Assembly: GCA_023212725.1 (NCBI GenBank)
Contig: JALBYF010000009.1
Span: 62,001-126,000, forward strand
Reading direction: 5' to 3'
DNA: 64,000 nucleotides
Origin: Tranzscheliella williamsii
Taxonomy: Eukaryota > Basidiomycota > Ustilaginomycetes > Ustilaginales > Ustilaginaceae
The stretch's first letter is position 1. Each line of letters starts with the position of its first letter. The position numbers and the translations under genes are program-made. Positions 1-9,369 of the stretch are shown piece by piece. The notes under the pieces are model-generated. The model did no database searches and was not told the origin of the DNA. It was given only the letters and a program-made list of their open reading frames with translations.

Positions 1-334
1 TTCGCGCATATTCGGTTCGCCTCCAATAGGCAACATAGGTTCACTCGTCCCATGTGGTAGCCTCATACATCTAGCTATAGACATGCTGGAGGCTTGTTTT
101 CATCCCGCCCGAAACAGACACGTGTGGCTGTAAAGATCATGTTGGTCTATATGTTAGATTGGGCTTTGGCGCGTCGCTAGGGCTGTTGTTGACGTGGCAT
201 GGAAAGCTAAGTAACACTCACGCTCAAAAATCAATTCGCCGAGATGTGGGCTGGCGTGCATGAGAGCAGCCGCCGATCTTCCTGTCGAGCAACCATCTGT
301 CGCTGTTCTTCTCCCACGAAAGGACGATCACGCT
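1..334. other. Upstream region of HUT1, no gene seen
   Basis: No coding segment, RNA gene or repeat is recognisable here. It precedes the first HUT1 exon and presumably holds its promoter and 5' leader. An in-frame ATG at 260 has T at -3, while the ATG at 335 has G at -3 and gives a protein start of family length, so the stretch from 260 is treated as leader. Confidence 0.5.
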
Positions 335-1644
335 ATGACGCTCGTACAGCTCGGTCTCTGTGCCGGCTCCATTTACACTACGTTTCTGATATGGGGTCTG
401 CTGCAGGAAAGGCGTAGGTATACTGGCGCTGCTCGACGTCGTACTATTTGAACCGCTGCTCGACCGATGCTGATCTCGTACTTCGTGACTTTGAACTCAC
501 AGTGACAAAGACACCTTATGTTGCGCAGGCGACGCTGCTGCATCCGTATCCGCAACCAGAATACTTTCGCTCGCCGTTGTTCTTGAACACTATCCAGGCG
601 CTCTTCTCGTCCATCATCGCATGCGTCTACCTCCTGGTTCGCAGTAGAGGATCCGTGAAGACCGTCCCGCAGATTCTGGGTTTCGAAGTGCTGACCGTCG
701 ACGGAGCAGCTAAAGTCGAAGCAGAGCAGGCAAGAGCGCACGACGTGTCCACCAAAAGTGCAAACGGCAATGGCAATGGGTCTTCAAAGGACTCGGCCCC
801 GTCAAAACGTAGATGGATGTCACCGTTGCTGGTGCGATACATGGCCATATCGGCGCTGCAGAGCACCGCCTCGCAGCTTGGTTTTCTCAGCCTTCGTTAC
901 ATCTCGTACCCAACATTGACGCTGGCCAAGTCGTGTAAGCTGGTGCCGGTGCTGATCATGAACGTGGTGCTGTACCGTAGGAAGTTTGCGCCGTACAAGT
1001 ACGCCGTCGTGGTGCTGGTGACCCTGGGCATCTGGCTGTTCATGGCCTTTGCGCCGGCCAAGGCCACCAAGCCGAGCAAAGGTCCAGAAAGTAGCAGTAT
1101 GCTGGGTCTACTGCTCTGCTTTTTGAACCTCATTTTGGACGGCGCCACCAACAGCACCCAGGACGAAGTATTTTCCAAGTATGGCAGGAAAACAGTATCT
1201 GCCGGCCAGATGATGCTGCTGATGAATGCCATATCGGCTATCATGATGGCGTCGGCGGGAATTCTGCCGCTGCACCTGGTCGGCTTGGGCGCTGAAAACG
1301 GCGGCAACGAGCTCGCAACAGCGCTGACTTTTATCCGCCGGCATCCCGACGTACTCCGCGACATGCTCGCTTATGCGCTGGCAGGAGCCGTGGGCCAAGT
1401 CTCCATCTTCGAGACGCTGGAGCGGTTCGGAAGCCTGACGCTAGTCTCGATCACCGTCACGAGGAAGCTCTTCACCATGTTGCTGTCGGTGGTCGTGTAC
1501 AAGCACCAGCTTAGCGCGCTTCAATGGCTCGGCGTTGCAGTCGTCTTCGCCGGCATCGGAATCGAGGCGCGAGAGAAGCGTCGCGAAGGACTGGCGAAGA
1601 AGGTCGTACACAACGAAAAGAAGGCCATAGCCAAAGATGCCTAA
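335..1644 (+). CDS. HUT1: HUT1/SLC35B-type nucleotide-sugar (UDP-galactose) transporter, 2 exons
   Basis: Multi-spanning ER/Golgi membrane transporter of the drug/metabolite transporter superfamily, thought to move UDP-sugars into the ER lumen. Exons are 335-413 and 503-1644; the 89-bp intron 414-502 starts GTAGGT and ends CAG. Splicing joins ...LLQER to LTKTPYV, which restores the QEK/R-T-P-Y motif that follows the first membrane helix in this family. The product is 406 aa with about ten hydrophobic segments. The N-terminus starting MTLVQLGLC fits the family length, which favours ATG 335 over the in-frame ATG 260. The last third carries the conserved GQ-x-F-x-x-LE-x-FGSL...TVTRKLFT stretch. 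The tail ends in lysine-rich sequence (KKAIAKDA) without a strict KKxx signal. Substrate specificity is inferred from the family only. Confidence 0.88.
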
Positions 1645-2006
1645 TCACCACCACACTCGCCGTATCGCCATATTATTCCTTTACTAGAGCGCTCTTATTG
1701 CACATATGATACTATCCAAAGTCTGATAGACCGTCAATAGCCAACTCTGGTATGCCTCCCTTAGCTCATAGAGTGAGTAGCGAAGTCCGCTGCACCAAGA
1801 GCACGATGGCCATGCCCACATTGCAGCCGCACTGATTTAACATTCTTGCCTCCACCTATCGTGGGCGCTTTTTCTCATCGAAACTGCGCGCAACAAAGTG
1901 ATGCTGTCTGCTGTCTTTGAACGACTCCTTCTTCAACCGCCACCACTATCCTATCTGTCGCTGCGGCTCAACTTGCATTCGCTGGTCACACTGTGCTTGG
2001 TCCACG
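1645..2006. other. Intergenic region, HUT1 3' side / promoter of next gene
   Basis: No gene or repeat recognised. It holds the 3' flank of HUT1 and the upstream region of the next, co-oriented gene. Confidence 0.5.
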
Positions 2007-3905
2007 ATGCGGTCTATACAGGCGGTAGCGTCTACGTCGGCCAGGCTGCCTGGTTCTCGACCCATGCCACGTTCGCCACCGCCAATGCGAGCCTTTTCGC
2101 GGACAGTATATGCGCGGCAGAGTTGTATCGCTCAAATGTCGCAACCGCCAATGAGCGCTGTGCAGCCGCTTCCCTCCCAGACGTATTTACAGCGTACAGG
2201 TAGCGGCGCTCAGAGGCGTCACCCAACTCAAGTGCGTTTGTACTCGACGGGGCCAAATCAGCATCAAGTGTTGCAGTCCTTTGGAACGCCACTAGCTCAG
2301 TTCGTGCACACACTGTCACGCATCGCCCGAATTATCACCCTCACGGCCTTAGGCGCCGCTACGATTGGTCTTGTCAGCTTCGAGGCCGCACACCAGTATG
2401 TCGAACATGTGGCCATGGCCGGTGCGCCAGCTTCTGGCGTCGCCGATGACCAATGGGGCTGGGACGAGCAGGCGGTCGAGGAGAGCTGGAACGGAACGCT
2501 GCGAGGCGGGACCGACCCACGTCTTGGTGTGAAGGGGCGCCATGCCGTGCGGTCTGCATGGATGTGCGTCAACTGGGGAGGAGGCATCTCGCCCGGCGTT
2601 CTCTTCGGAGGAGCTGCAGCCGGGGGCTCTGGGCTCGGCCGCACCGCGAACACCTCCATGGCCGGCGCGCGTACGCTCCAAGTAGACGATGGCATGATCT
2701 TGGCTACGCAGTACCTCAACGTGGCGGTGCGCATTGCCGCTGCTAAGGGCATCAAGCTGCCCGACATCGACGCCATCCGCGCCGGTCTTGTTGCGCCCGA
2801 AACCGCACGCACACAGATGACCAGCATCGATCCACTCGCGCTGGCTCTCGAGAACAAGCTGGCCGCCGTCAAGGAGAGGCAGGGCTCGAGAAGCGCCCTT
2901 GAAGGCGCCATTGCTAGCTATGGGAAGCTCTACGACGTCGCTTCGTACCACGCAAGCGAACATGGCGCCACCAGCAGAATGGTCAGGTTGGCTACCAAGA
3001 TCGGCGACCTCAACAGCGCTATCGGCGACAAGGAGCAGGCGAGAGAGTGGCTTCAGAAGGCGGTCTCTCTCGCTCGAGTAGCCGGGGCCAATTCCCTGGA
3101 GTTGGAAGCTACCTCTGCTTCGACTCCGGCACATGAACTCATCGCTCGTAGCGAAGCTGACGCGATGCCTTCGAAGCAGGGCTATGTCTCAGGTTGGTTT
3201 TCCTCCTCCTCTCGTCCGTCGGAAGGTGCTAGCCAGAATGGCAGAGGCACGCCAGAGCGCATTGCACGGTCTGTTTCCGCGGCTACGGCCGGTGCGGTTG
3301 CAGATGAGGCGCGCTTGGTCGAGGGCGCCGCTACGCCTGTTCTGACACGGTCGGTGATTACGTCGCTTGTGTCGTTGTCGGCGCTGTATGCGCAGACGGC
3401 GGGTGGTTCTGCGGGTGGGGAGCGGCGGACGTGGCTGGAGCAGGCGCTGCGCGTGCAGGCTGGCGCGCTCAAGCTGGTCTCGGTCGAGTTGCAGCGCGCG
3501 TCGGCGCTGGCGGTGGGGGCCAGGGGCGTCGCGGGCGAGCTGCACGCGCTGTGGCTCCTGCACCACCAGTCCGTGCTCGGCGTGCACGTCGCCGAGACGC
3601 TCTATGCGCTCGGCCCGCGCGCTGGCATCCGTCAGAGCCTCCTCCCCCGCGCCGCACCCGACTCCCGCGCGCAGAGCCTCGCCTGGCTCCACGACGCTCA
3701 CCAGCACTCCACCGACGTCATCACCACCCTCTCCACCACTCCCCCCCCTCCCCCCAGCCACAAATCACCCCCCGCAGCAGCACACCCTGCCCTCGCACCG
3801 CGCTGGTCCGCCGGCCCGCACACGCTCTTCGCAGGTCGCATCCTCCGCGACGCGCTCCGCCTCCAGCAGGCCGCACAGACCATGGAGCGCACGCTCGCAC
3901 CCTAG
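2007..3905 (+). CDS. Predicted mitochondrial membrane protein with TPR-like helices, unrecognised
   Basis: Single-exon frame giving 632 aa. The ATG at 2007 has A at -3 and opens a stretch rich in Arg, Ser and Ala with no acidic residue for over 60 residues, which resembles a mitochondrial presequence. A hydrophobic segment follows at about residues 109-128 (IITLTALGAATIGLVSF). Helical, TPR-like sequence lies near residues 297-355 (SAIGDKEQAREWLQKAVSLA), with more amphipathic helices to the C-terminus. A proline run sits near residues 575-585. The layout of presequence, one membrane span and TPR-like body resembles Mgr3-type subunits of the inner-membrane i-AAA protease complex, but that is only an analogy. 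The open frame begins upstream without an ATG, so an earlier exon cannot be excluded. Confidence 0.6.
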   Translation: MRSIQAVASTSARLPGSRPMPRSPPPMRAFSRTVYARQSCIAQMSQPPMSAVQPLPSQTYLQRTGSGAQRRHPTQVRLYSTGPNQHQVLQSFGTPLAQFVHTLSRIARIITLTALGAATIGLVSFEAAHQYVEHVAMAGAPASGVADDQWGWDEQAVEESWNGTLRGGTDPRLGVKGRHAVRSAWMCVNWGGGISPGVLFGGAAAGGSGLGRTANTSMAGARTLQVDDGMILATQYLNVAVRIAAAKGIKLPDIDAIRAGLVAPETARTQMTSIDPLALALENKLAAVKERQGSRSALEGAIASYGKLYDVASYHASEHGATSRMVRLATKIGDLNSAIGDKEQAREWLQKAVSLARVAGANSLELEATSASTPAHELIARSEADAMPSKQGYVSGWFSSSSRPSEGASQNGRGTPERIARSVSAATAGAVADEARLVEGAATPVLTRSVITSLVSLSALYAQTAGGSAGGERRTWLEQALRVQAGALKLVSVELQRASALAVGARGVAGELHALWLLHHQSVLGVHVAETLYALGPRAGIRQSLLPRAAPDSRAQSLAWLHDAHQHSTDVITTLSTTPPPPPSHKSPPAAAHPALAPRWSAGPHTLFAGRILRDALRLQQAAQTMERTLAP

Positions 3906-3999
3906 CAACCTATCCGCCGTGCCGCAGCCACCAGGGAGCTGCCATCCTTCATCTGTCTGTGAGGAACGAGCGGTGACTATTCGAGCGCGATCATACGGC

Positions 4000-5991
4000 C
4001 TACAGCTGGAAACGGAGCACGATGTAGAAGAGGATGCGGTAGACCAGCGTGATGACGAGAAGGATGCCGACGTAGAGCGGGATGCTGATGCCGTCGATCT
4101 CGAGCGCGGCGAGGACGTCGTTGCCGGTGACGGCACAGGTGCCCTGGGCGATGAGGGAGGAGGGGAACGAGCAGGTGCAGGTGCCGGCGTCGACGCTGCC
4201 GGCGCACTGGAAGACGAGGCCGCCGAGGTCGTTCTTGACGAGCACGGCAAAGGCGAACGTCTCGTAGTCGATGAAGTGAGCCCAGTAGTACCAGAAGCGC
4301 GGCAGGTTGGCGGCGCGGATGAAATACCCCTGGACGCACATCCAGAATCCGTTGAGGAACGCGGTGAGTGCCAGTGCGGCGACAAAGATGGGCACGGCGG
4401 CGGCGATGAGCAACGCCTGGAACTCGGCGGCGAGGACGCCGAGGTAGAGGAAGGCGAGGAAGCGGAAGAACGCGGGCGCGCCCGGGTGCAGGCCGATGCT
4501 GGGGTATGCGACGGCGGCAAAGAGGAGCGCACAGGCAAACAACAGCGGCGCGGTGGCGAGCGTATTGGCCAGCGTGAAAGGCAGCGCGCCGTACAGCCCG
4601 TTCTTGCCCTCGCGCAGCACGACGCCGCGCTCCTCAAGAAACGCCGGGATGCCTGCCACCGCCATGAAGCCCAAGAAGGCGACCGAGAAAAAGTGCACCG
4701 ACAGCCGGTCCTGGATCCGGCTGTCCGTCTCCGCCAGATTCACCCAGACCGTCGCCAGCAGCACCCCCATGCCCAGATACATTCCCAGCCGCACCCCGTA
4801 CGCCAGCAAGTTGCGCGAGTAGTTGACAAAATTCCGCTTCGTCAGCACCGCCGTCCTGGACCACATGGCCCTGCTCGCCGACGGCGCACGGCGTGCGACA
4901 CCATCGCTGCGCTCATCGCGGCCCGACAACGACGCCCCTTTTTCATCACTGCCCGGACCCGCCATGGAGGGTCGCTGGCCAAGCGTGTCGATCGGCTTCG
5001 GGACCGAAACGGACTGGTGCTTTGCCCAGGCATTGGCGAAAGCGGCCGTGTCACCCTTGGCGATTCGAGTGGGGCTGCACTCGTCAGTGTCCTGGACCTC
5101 GGACGCCGGCCGATGAGAAGCGAGGAAGTCGTCGTTGACCAGCTCAATCATGAAGTCGGCGGGGTTGGTGTGCTGGGGGCAGTGGTGGCCAAGGGCGGCA
5201 AAGTAGGTGGTGACCCCGCGGACATCACCTTGATAGATGGTTTTACCTCGGGCGAGGAGGAGGGTACAATCGAAGGTCTGGAAGATCTCCCAGCTGGGGC
5301 TGTGGATGGTTGCGAGGACGGCGATGTTGTGGCGCTTGGCGAGGTGGCGGATGGCGGCGATGACCTCCTGGGCGGTGAAGGTGTCGAGGCCGCTGGTGGG
5401 CTCGTCGAGGAAGAGGACCGAGGGGAGGGTGACGAGCGAGCAGCCGATGCTCACGCGTCGTTTTTGCCCGCCGCTGATGCCGCGCTGGAGGGGCGTTCCG
5501 ATGCGCTGGTGGGCGACACCGCTGAGACCGAGGTCGGAGAGGATCACGTCGGTGCGCTCGTCGATCGCCGCGTTTGGCGTCGCGGGCGGCAGCGACAGCT
5601 TGGCGGAATACCAGATGGTCTCGCGCACGGTCAGCACGCCCAGCAGCGCATCGGTCTGCTCTACGTAGGAGCAGTCCAGCTGGCTGGCCCGATCCCGGCC
5701 CTGCACCGTCACGGTGACGCTGCCGGCACCCGGCTGCTTGCGCGAGGCAAGGACATCGAGAAAGGTGGTCTTGCCGGCTCCTGAAGGCCCCATGATCGCC
5801 AGCATCTCGCCAGGCCTGACATGCCCCGAAAGAGCGTCGAGCAAAATCTTGGGACTGGCCTTGGTAGACGACGATTTTTTCAAAGAGGAGAAGATACTCG
5901 GTTGCGCTTCTACCGTGTAGGTGATATCGTGCCACACGATGCCGTCCGCAGGAGCGAATGCTTCCGTCTGCGACTCGATATCCCTCATCAT
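4000..5991 (-). CDS. ABCG-family half transporter
   Basis: Intronless, 663 aa, ATP-binding domain first and membrane domain second, the order typical of ABCG/White half transporters. Visible motifs are Walker A GPSGAGKTT (about residue 68), the signature ISGGQKRRVS (about 172-181) and Walker B VLFLDEPTSGLD (about 193-204). The C-terminal half carries about six hydrophobic segments of the ABC2 membrane type. Half transporters work as dimers; the substrate (lipid, sterol, pigment precursor or drug) cannot be read from sequence. Two consecutive ATGs at 5989 and 5986 are the first in frame. A TATATAA-like element lies about 95 bp upstream, at 6084-6091. The gene converges with the preceding one, 94 bp apart. 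Confidence 0.9.
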   Translation of the reverse strand: MMRDIESQTEAFAPADGIVWHDITYTVEAQPSIFSSLKKSSSTKASPKILLDALSGHVRPGEMLAIMGPSGAGKTTFLDVLASRKQPGAGSVTVTVQGRDRASQLDCSYVEQTDALLGVLTVRETIWYSAKLSLPPATPNAAIDERTDVILSDLGLSGVAHQRIGTPLQRGISGGQKRRVSIGCSLVTLPSVLFLDEPTSGLDTFTAQEVIAAIRHLAKRHNIAVLATIHSPSWEIFQTFDCTLLLARGKTIYQGDVRGVTTYFAALGHHCPQHTNPADFMIELVNDDFLASHRPASEVQDTDECSPTRIAKGDTAAFANAWAKHQSVSVPKPIDTLGQRPSMAGPGSDEKGASLSGRDERSDGVARRAPSASRAMWSRTAVLTKRNFVNYSRNLLAYGVRLGMYLGMGVLLATVWVNLAETDSRIQDRLSVHFFSVAFLGFMAVAGIPAFLEERGVVLREGKNGLYGALPFTLANTLATAPLLFACALLFAAVAYPSIGLHPGAPAFFRFLAFLYLGVLAAEFQALLIAAAVPIFVAALALTAFLNGFWMCVQGYFIRAANLPRFWYYWAHFIDYETFAFAVLVKNDLGGLVFQCAGSVDAGTCTCSFPSSLIAQGTCAVTGNDVLAALEIDGISIPLYVGILLVITLVYRILFYIVLRFQL

Positions 5992-6394
5992 GGTTTCTTG
6001 TGGCACTGCTACGATGCGCTGAAACTTGCACAGCTTGGTCGACTTTGGTGTAGGAGGATTGATTTTCTAGCGCTGTAACGAGCCTATATAAGCAGCGTCG
6101 AGGATTGGAGACGGATAAGGGCGGCTCCTTCGAGTGGCTCCTTTGGGCGGCTCTTTTGACGGGATAACACGGGGAGGTGTAGCGGGATTGGGGGTTTGGA
6201 GACTGGTGCCCATCCTGACGCAGTTGATTGGCTCCGTTCGGCCCAGGACCGGACATACGCAAGGAAAATAACGGGGCCAACAGAGCTACTGGTCGCGCCA
6301 GTTGTTGTTCAGGAGAGGCGGGGCGCTATTGGATCACTCTACCAAGCTATCAGAGCCGACCGTACAAATACTGGCTCGCGATCGGCTCTGCTTC

Positions 6395-6438
6395 AGCAAG
6401 CGACGCTTGTCGGGTCAGCAGGCGACGCTTGTCGGGTC
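6395..6438. repeat. Tandem duplication, 22-bp unit x2
   Basis: Two adjacent 22-bp copies, 6395-6416 and 6417-6438, differ at one base (agcaagcgac... versus agcaggcgac...). A simple recent slippage or local duplication in noncoding DNA. Confidence 0.85.
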
Positions 6439-7120
6439 ACGTTCAGGAAAGTGCGGACTATGCAGAAACACTTCGATACGGGTACAGCGCCAGCTGGTGG
6501 GGTTGAAAGCTCCGCGCTTGACCGGCCTGGTCCGCTCGATCTCGCACATCCTCCTCTGTCTGCTATGGAACTGCTCAGCTGGCCTAGATTAACTCGCCAA
6601 TCCGAAAGCGCAAATCAAGGTGTCCGCTAGGGGGAGGAGCAGCGCGGTCTTGCTCTCTGGAGCGTTCTGGGTTTCAAGACGCGACCCAGGTCAACAGTCG
6701 TCAATCCAAAGCCGGTGAGATGCTGAGTTTCTCTGCCTGGAAAAGGTTCCAGAAATGCATTACTCGCATGCATGTTTGGTCTGGGCCGTCCTCCCTGCAT
6801 GGAACAATTCACGAATACAGTGTGAATTTATGTAAGTGATGAGGAGCCATGATCAGCGCGAGAATCTGTTCGAGTCATAGCCGCCAGGCGACGTGGAAGG
6901 TGGTACTATAGCCAAGTAGTAGCCAAATCTGCTCGTATGGAAATGTCGGATCAAGTGAGCCGTGGTCTATATGCCTGCCAACGGGAAGACAACTGCCGCT
7001 CTCGTCCTCGGGCCAAGACTCGCATCAAGAACAGAGACGGGCACGACTGGCAGTCATTCCAAGCAACTGTGACTCTGTGGTAACTGCAACTGAGAGTTGA
7101 CGCGTCTCAAGCGAAATTGT

Positions 7121-7160
7121 TCTCAAAGAACGGACAGTATTCTCAAAGAACGGGCCGTAT
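7121..7160. repeat. Tandem duplication, 20-bp unit x2
   Basis: Copies at 7121-7140 and 7141-7160 share TCTCAAAGAACGG and the terminal GTAT, with two mismatches between. The repeat lies about 400 bp upstream of the MOCOS-like gene. Confidence 0.85.
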
Positions 7161-7556
7161 TCACAACGGATAGGATGGCCGATGGGCCAGAGCCTCTGGC
7201 GCTTTTTTCTCCTTATCTCTCTGTGCTTGCTGCCAACGTTGGTTTATTGGGCTCTTGTGTGCCCTTTATATTCATCACGCCATCGACCCAAATCGAGCAC
7301 GCCATCGCCATCCCCCGCGGTACTCCCATCACACCATCCCCTTCCTATTCCCTTGCCCTAGCATTGACCCCGCCCCAACCCCACATTGCTCGCGTTCGAC
7401 AGCGCAGTAATCGACGCGCCTGTCAGTTTTCATACAGGCTTCTTCTGGGTTTCAGACTCGTGGCTTACACTCGCCGACAATCTCAGGAACAGGAACGACG
7501 TGTTGCGACGCCGGTCATTTATTCTGCTTCCCCCGTAGGCCTTCATTTACCGCCCG

Positions 7557-9218
7557 ATGGCGTCCGTTCCGCTTTTGGTGCAGGCCGTTTCGACGGCATG
7601 TACTACGCGCTTGACCTTTGCCGAATCCTGCGAATACCACATCGCCAAGCGTGAGTTTGTGCGGTCCAGCCCGGACTATGTCTGCAAGCCGCTCGACCGG
7701 CTGAGGAAAAAGGAATTCGGCCGCTTGGATGCCCAGCAAGCCGTCTATCTCGACTACACCGGCGCGTGTCTGTATCCTCGGTCGCTCGTCAAGCAGCAGT
7801 ACCAGTGGCTGAAGCGCACCGTCGCCGGCAATCCCCACTCTGTCTCCCCCGCCTCCCTCGCTTCCAGCGCTGTCATGGACGAGGCCCGCAGAGCCGTTCT
7901 CGAATTCTTTGATGCTAGCCCAGCCGACTACGACGTCGTATGGACCGCCAACGCTTCGGCAGGCATCAAGATCGTCGGCGATACCTACCCTTTTCAGGAC
8001 CGCGTGGTGCTGATCCCGCGCGACGCGCACAACTCGCTCAACTCGCTCGGACGCAAGGCCGAGGCCGCCGGCGGTGTCTTTCGCTTCGTGGAGATGGACA
8101 CCGCCTCGGTCGGCAACAGTACGACCGACCGGCAGGAGTTTGTCCGCAAAATGCGTGATCCGCTCTCGACCGGTGGCGGCTCCTCTGCCGGCGCGGCGGG
8201 CTCGACGTCGCGCAGGGGTCTGATCTTTTTCACCGGGCAGAGCAACATCACGGGCGCCAAACTCGACATGTCGCTGATTGGCGAGGCCAAGCGTCTCGGC
8301 TGGGACGTGGGGCTGGACGCAGCCGCGCTCGCGCCCTCGACGCGGATCAGCCTCGCTGCCCACCCAGTCGACTTTATGGTGGTCTCGCTGTACAAGATCA
8401 TCGGCTGGCCGACCGGTCTCGGCGCGCTCCTCGTCCGCAAGCAGCACTACCCTGCGCTGACCAAGCCCACCTTCTTCGGCGGCAACATTATTGGCCTCAC
8501 CATGGACCGCTTCGACTTTACCCTAGTCGATGGGCCGGAGCGCTTCGAGGACGGTACGGCCAACTTTGGCGTGCTGTGTTCGGTCAAGCCGGGACTCGAC
8601 TTTGTGGCGCGCTACATGAGCATGTCCAGTGTCCGCAACCGCGCGCTGCTCCAGTGGACGATCCGTGAGCTGGAGGCGATCACCTATCCGGATGAGGCTG
8701 GCACAGAGGTCGGCACTGACGACGGAAAGGGGGGTTCCTTTGACGGGGAGAAGGGGAGTGCCTCTTCTGCGTGCGGGGGTGCGCGGCTGGTGCGGGTGGG
8801 TGGTCCGCGTCGGGAGTGCGGGGCGACGCTGGCGCTGGTCTTCCAGACGCGGCGCGGGCGCGCGCTCAACTACCGCTTTGTGCTGGACGCGGCGGCGCGC
8901 GCGCGCATCTCGCTGCGCGGCGGGCCGTGTATGTGCAACCCAGGCGCGTCGTCCAGCGTGCTCGCCCGCGCCCCCGTCACCAACCTCGCCGTCTCCACCC
9001 GCATCGCCACCGCCGACGTCGGCATCGTCCGCGCAAGCCTCGGCATCGCTACCACCTTCGCTGACGTCTACCACCTCGTCCGCTTCGCTCGCCGCCTCGT
9101 AGACCCCGCCTTCCTCGCCCCCGCTTGGCACCACTACTCCACCCGCGTCGACCCCACCGCCACCCTCGAGTGCGACATGGACGCCCTCGAGGCACTCGCT
9201 CTCGCTTCCCTTCCCTAA
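7557..9218 (+). CDS. MOCOS-like class V aminotransferase / cysteine-desulfurase-fold protein
   Basis: Intronless, 553 aa, PLP-dependent NifS-like fold. Family motifs are YLDYTGACLYP (residues 64-74), the PLP-associated aspartate in GLDAAALAP (D254) and the Schiff-base lysine candidate K280 in SLYKIIGWPTGLGALL. Near residue 455 a cysteine loop reads RGGPCMCNPGA, close to the catalytic cysteine loop of molybdenum-cofactor sulfurases. Those enzymes move sulfur from cysteine to the molybdenum cofactor and normally carry a C-terminal MOSC domain. Here the protein ends about 90 residues after the cysteine loop, so MOSC is absent. Low-complexity Gly/Ser insertions sit near 205-218 and 385-400. It may be a stand-alone sulfurase-like enzyme; the substrate is unknown. 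Confidence 0.8.
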   Translation: MASVPLLVQAVSTACTTRLTFAESCEYHIAKREFVRSSPDYVCKPLDRLRKKEFGRLDAQQAVYLDYTGACLYPRSLVKQQYQWLKRTVAGNPHSVSPASLASSAVMDEARRAVLEFFDASPADYDVVWTANASAGIKIVGDTYPFQDRVVLIPRDAHNSLNSLGRKAEAAGGVFRFVEMDTASVGNSTTDRQEFVRKMRDPLSTGGGSSAGAAGSTSRRGLIFFTGQSNITGAKLDMSLIGEAKRLGWDVGLDAAALAPSTRISLAAHPVDFMVVSLYKIIGWPTGLGALLVRKQHYPALTKPTFFGGNIIGLTMDRFDFTLVDGPERFEDGTANFGVLCSVKPGLDFVARYMSMSSVRNRALLQWTIRELEAITYPDEAGTEVGTDDGKGGSFDGEKGSASSACGGARLVRVGGPRRECGATLALVFQTRRGRALNYRFVLDAAARARISLRGGPCMCNPGASSSVLARAPVTNLAVSTRIATADVGIVRASLGIATTFADVYHLVRFARRLVDPAFLAPAWHHYSTRVDPTATLECDMDALEALALASLP

Positions 9219-9369
9219 CACTCCCGCCCGCCCCCTGCTCGCGCGTCGCTCTCCCGGATTGCTTTTCGTACAAGCCCGCATCCAATATGCACATGACAAC
9301 TCTGCGTGATCTGAAGGAGGGGGGGCGATGCTGGGTAAGCGCGATGTCCGCGGTGTAGCGAGCGAGGCG

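Larger units (their letters stand above)
5992..7556. other. 1.57-kb divergent intergenic region with two short tandem duplications
   Basis: Lies between divergently transcribed genes (ABCG on minus, MOCOS-like on plus). No convincing coding exon was found on either strand; several open frames of 60-185 codons lack any recognisable motif. It contains a TATATAA-like element at 6084-6091, a 9-bp inverted repeat (6351-6359 with 6382-6390), two tandem duplications listed separately and one ACGCGT at 7100-7105. Confidence 0.5.

Noticed and set aside
3367..5784. 805-codon plus-strand open frame across the TPR-like and ABCG genes
   Set aside because: Arg/Glu/Gly-rich shadow frame opposite the ABCG gene motifs.
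7097..7654. Open frame of 185 codons overlapping the MOCOS-like start
   Set aside because: No motif, runs through promoter sequence and overlaps the better-supported frame.
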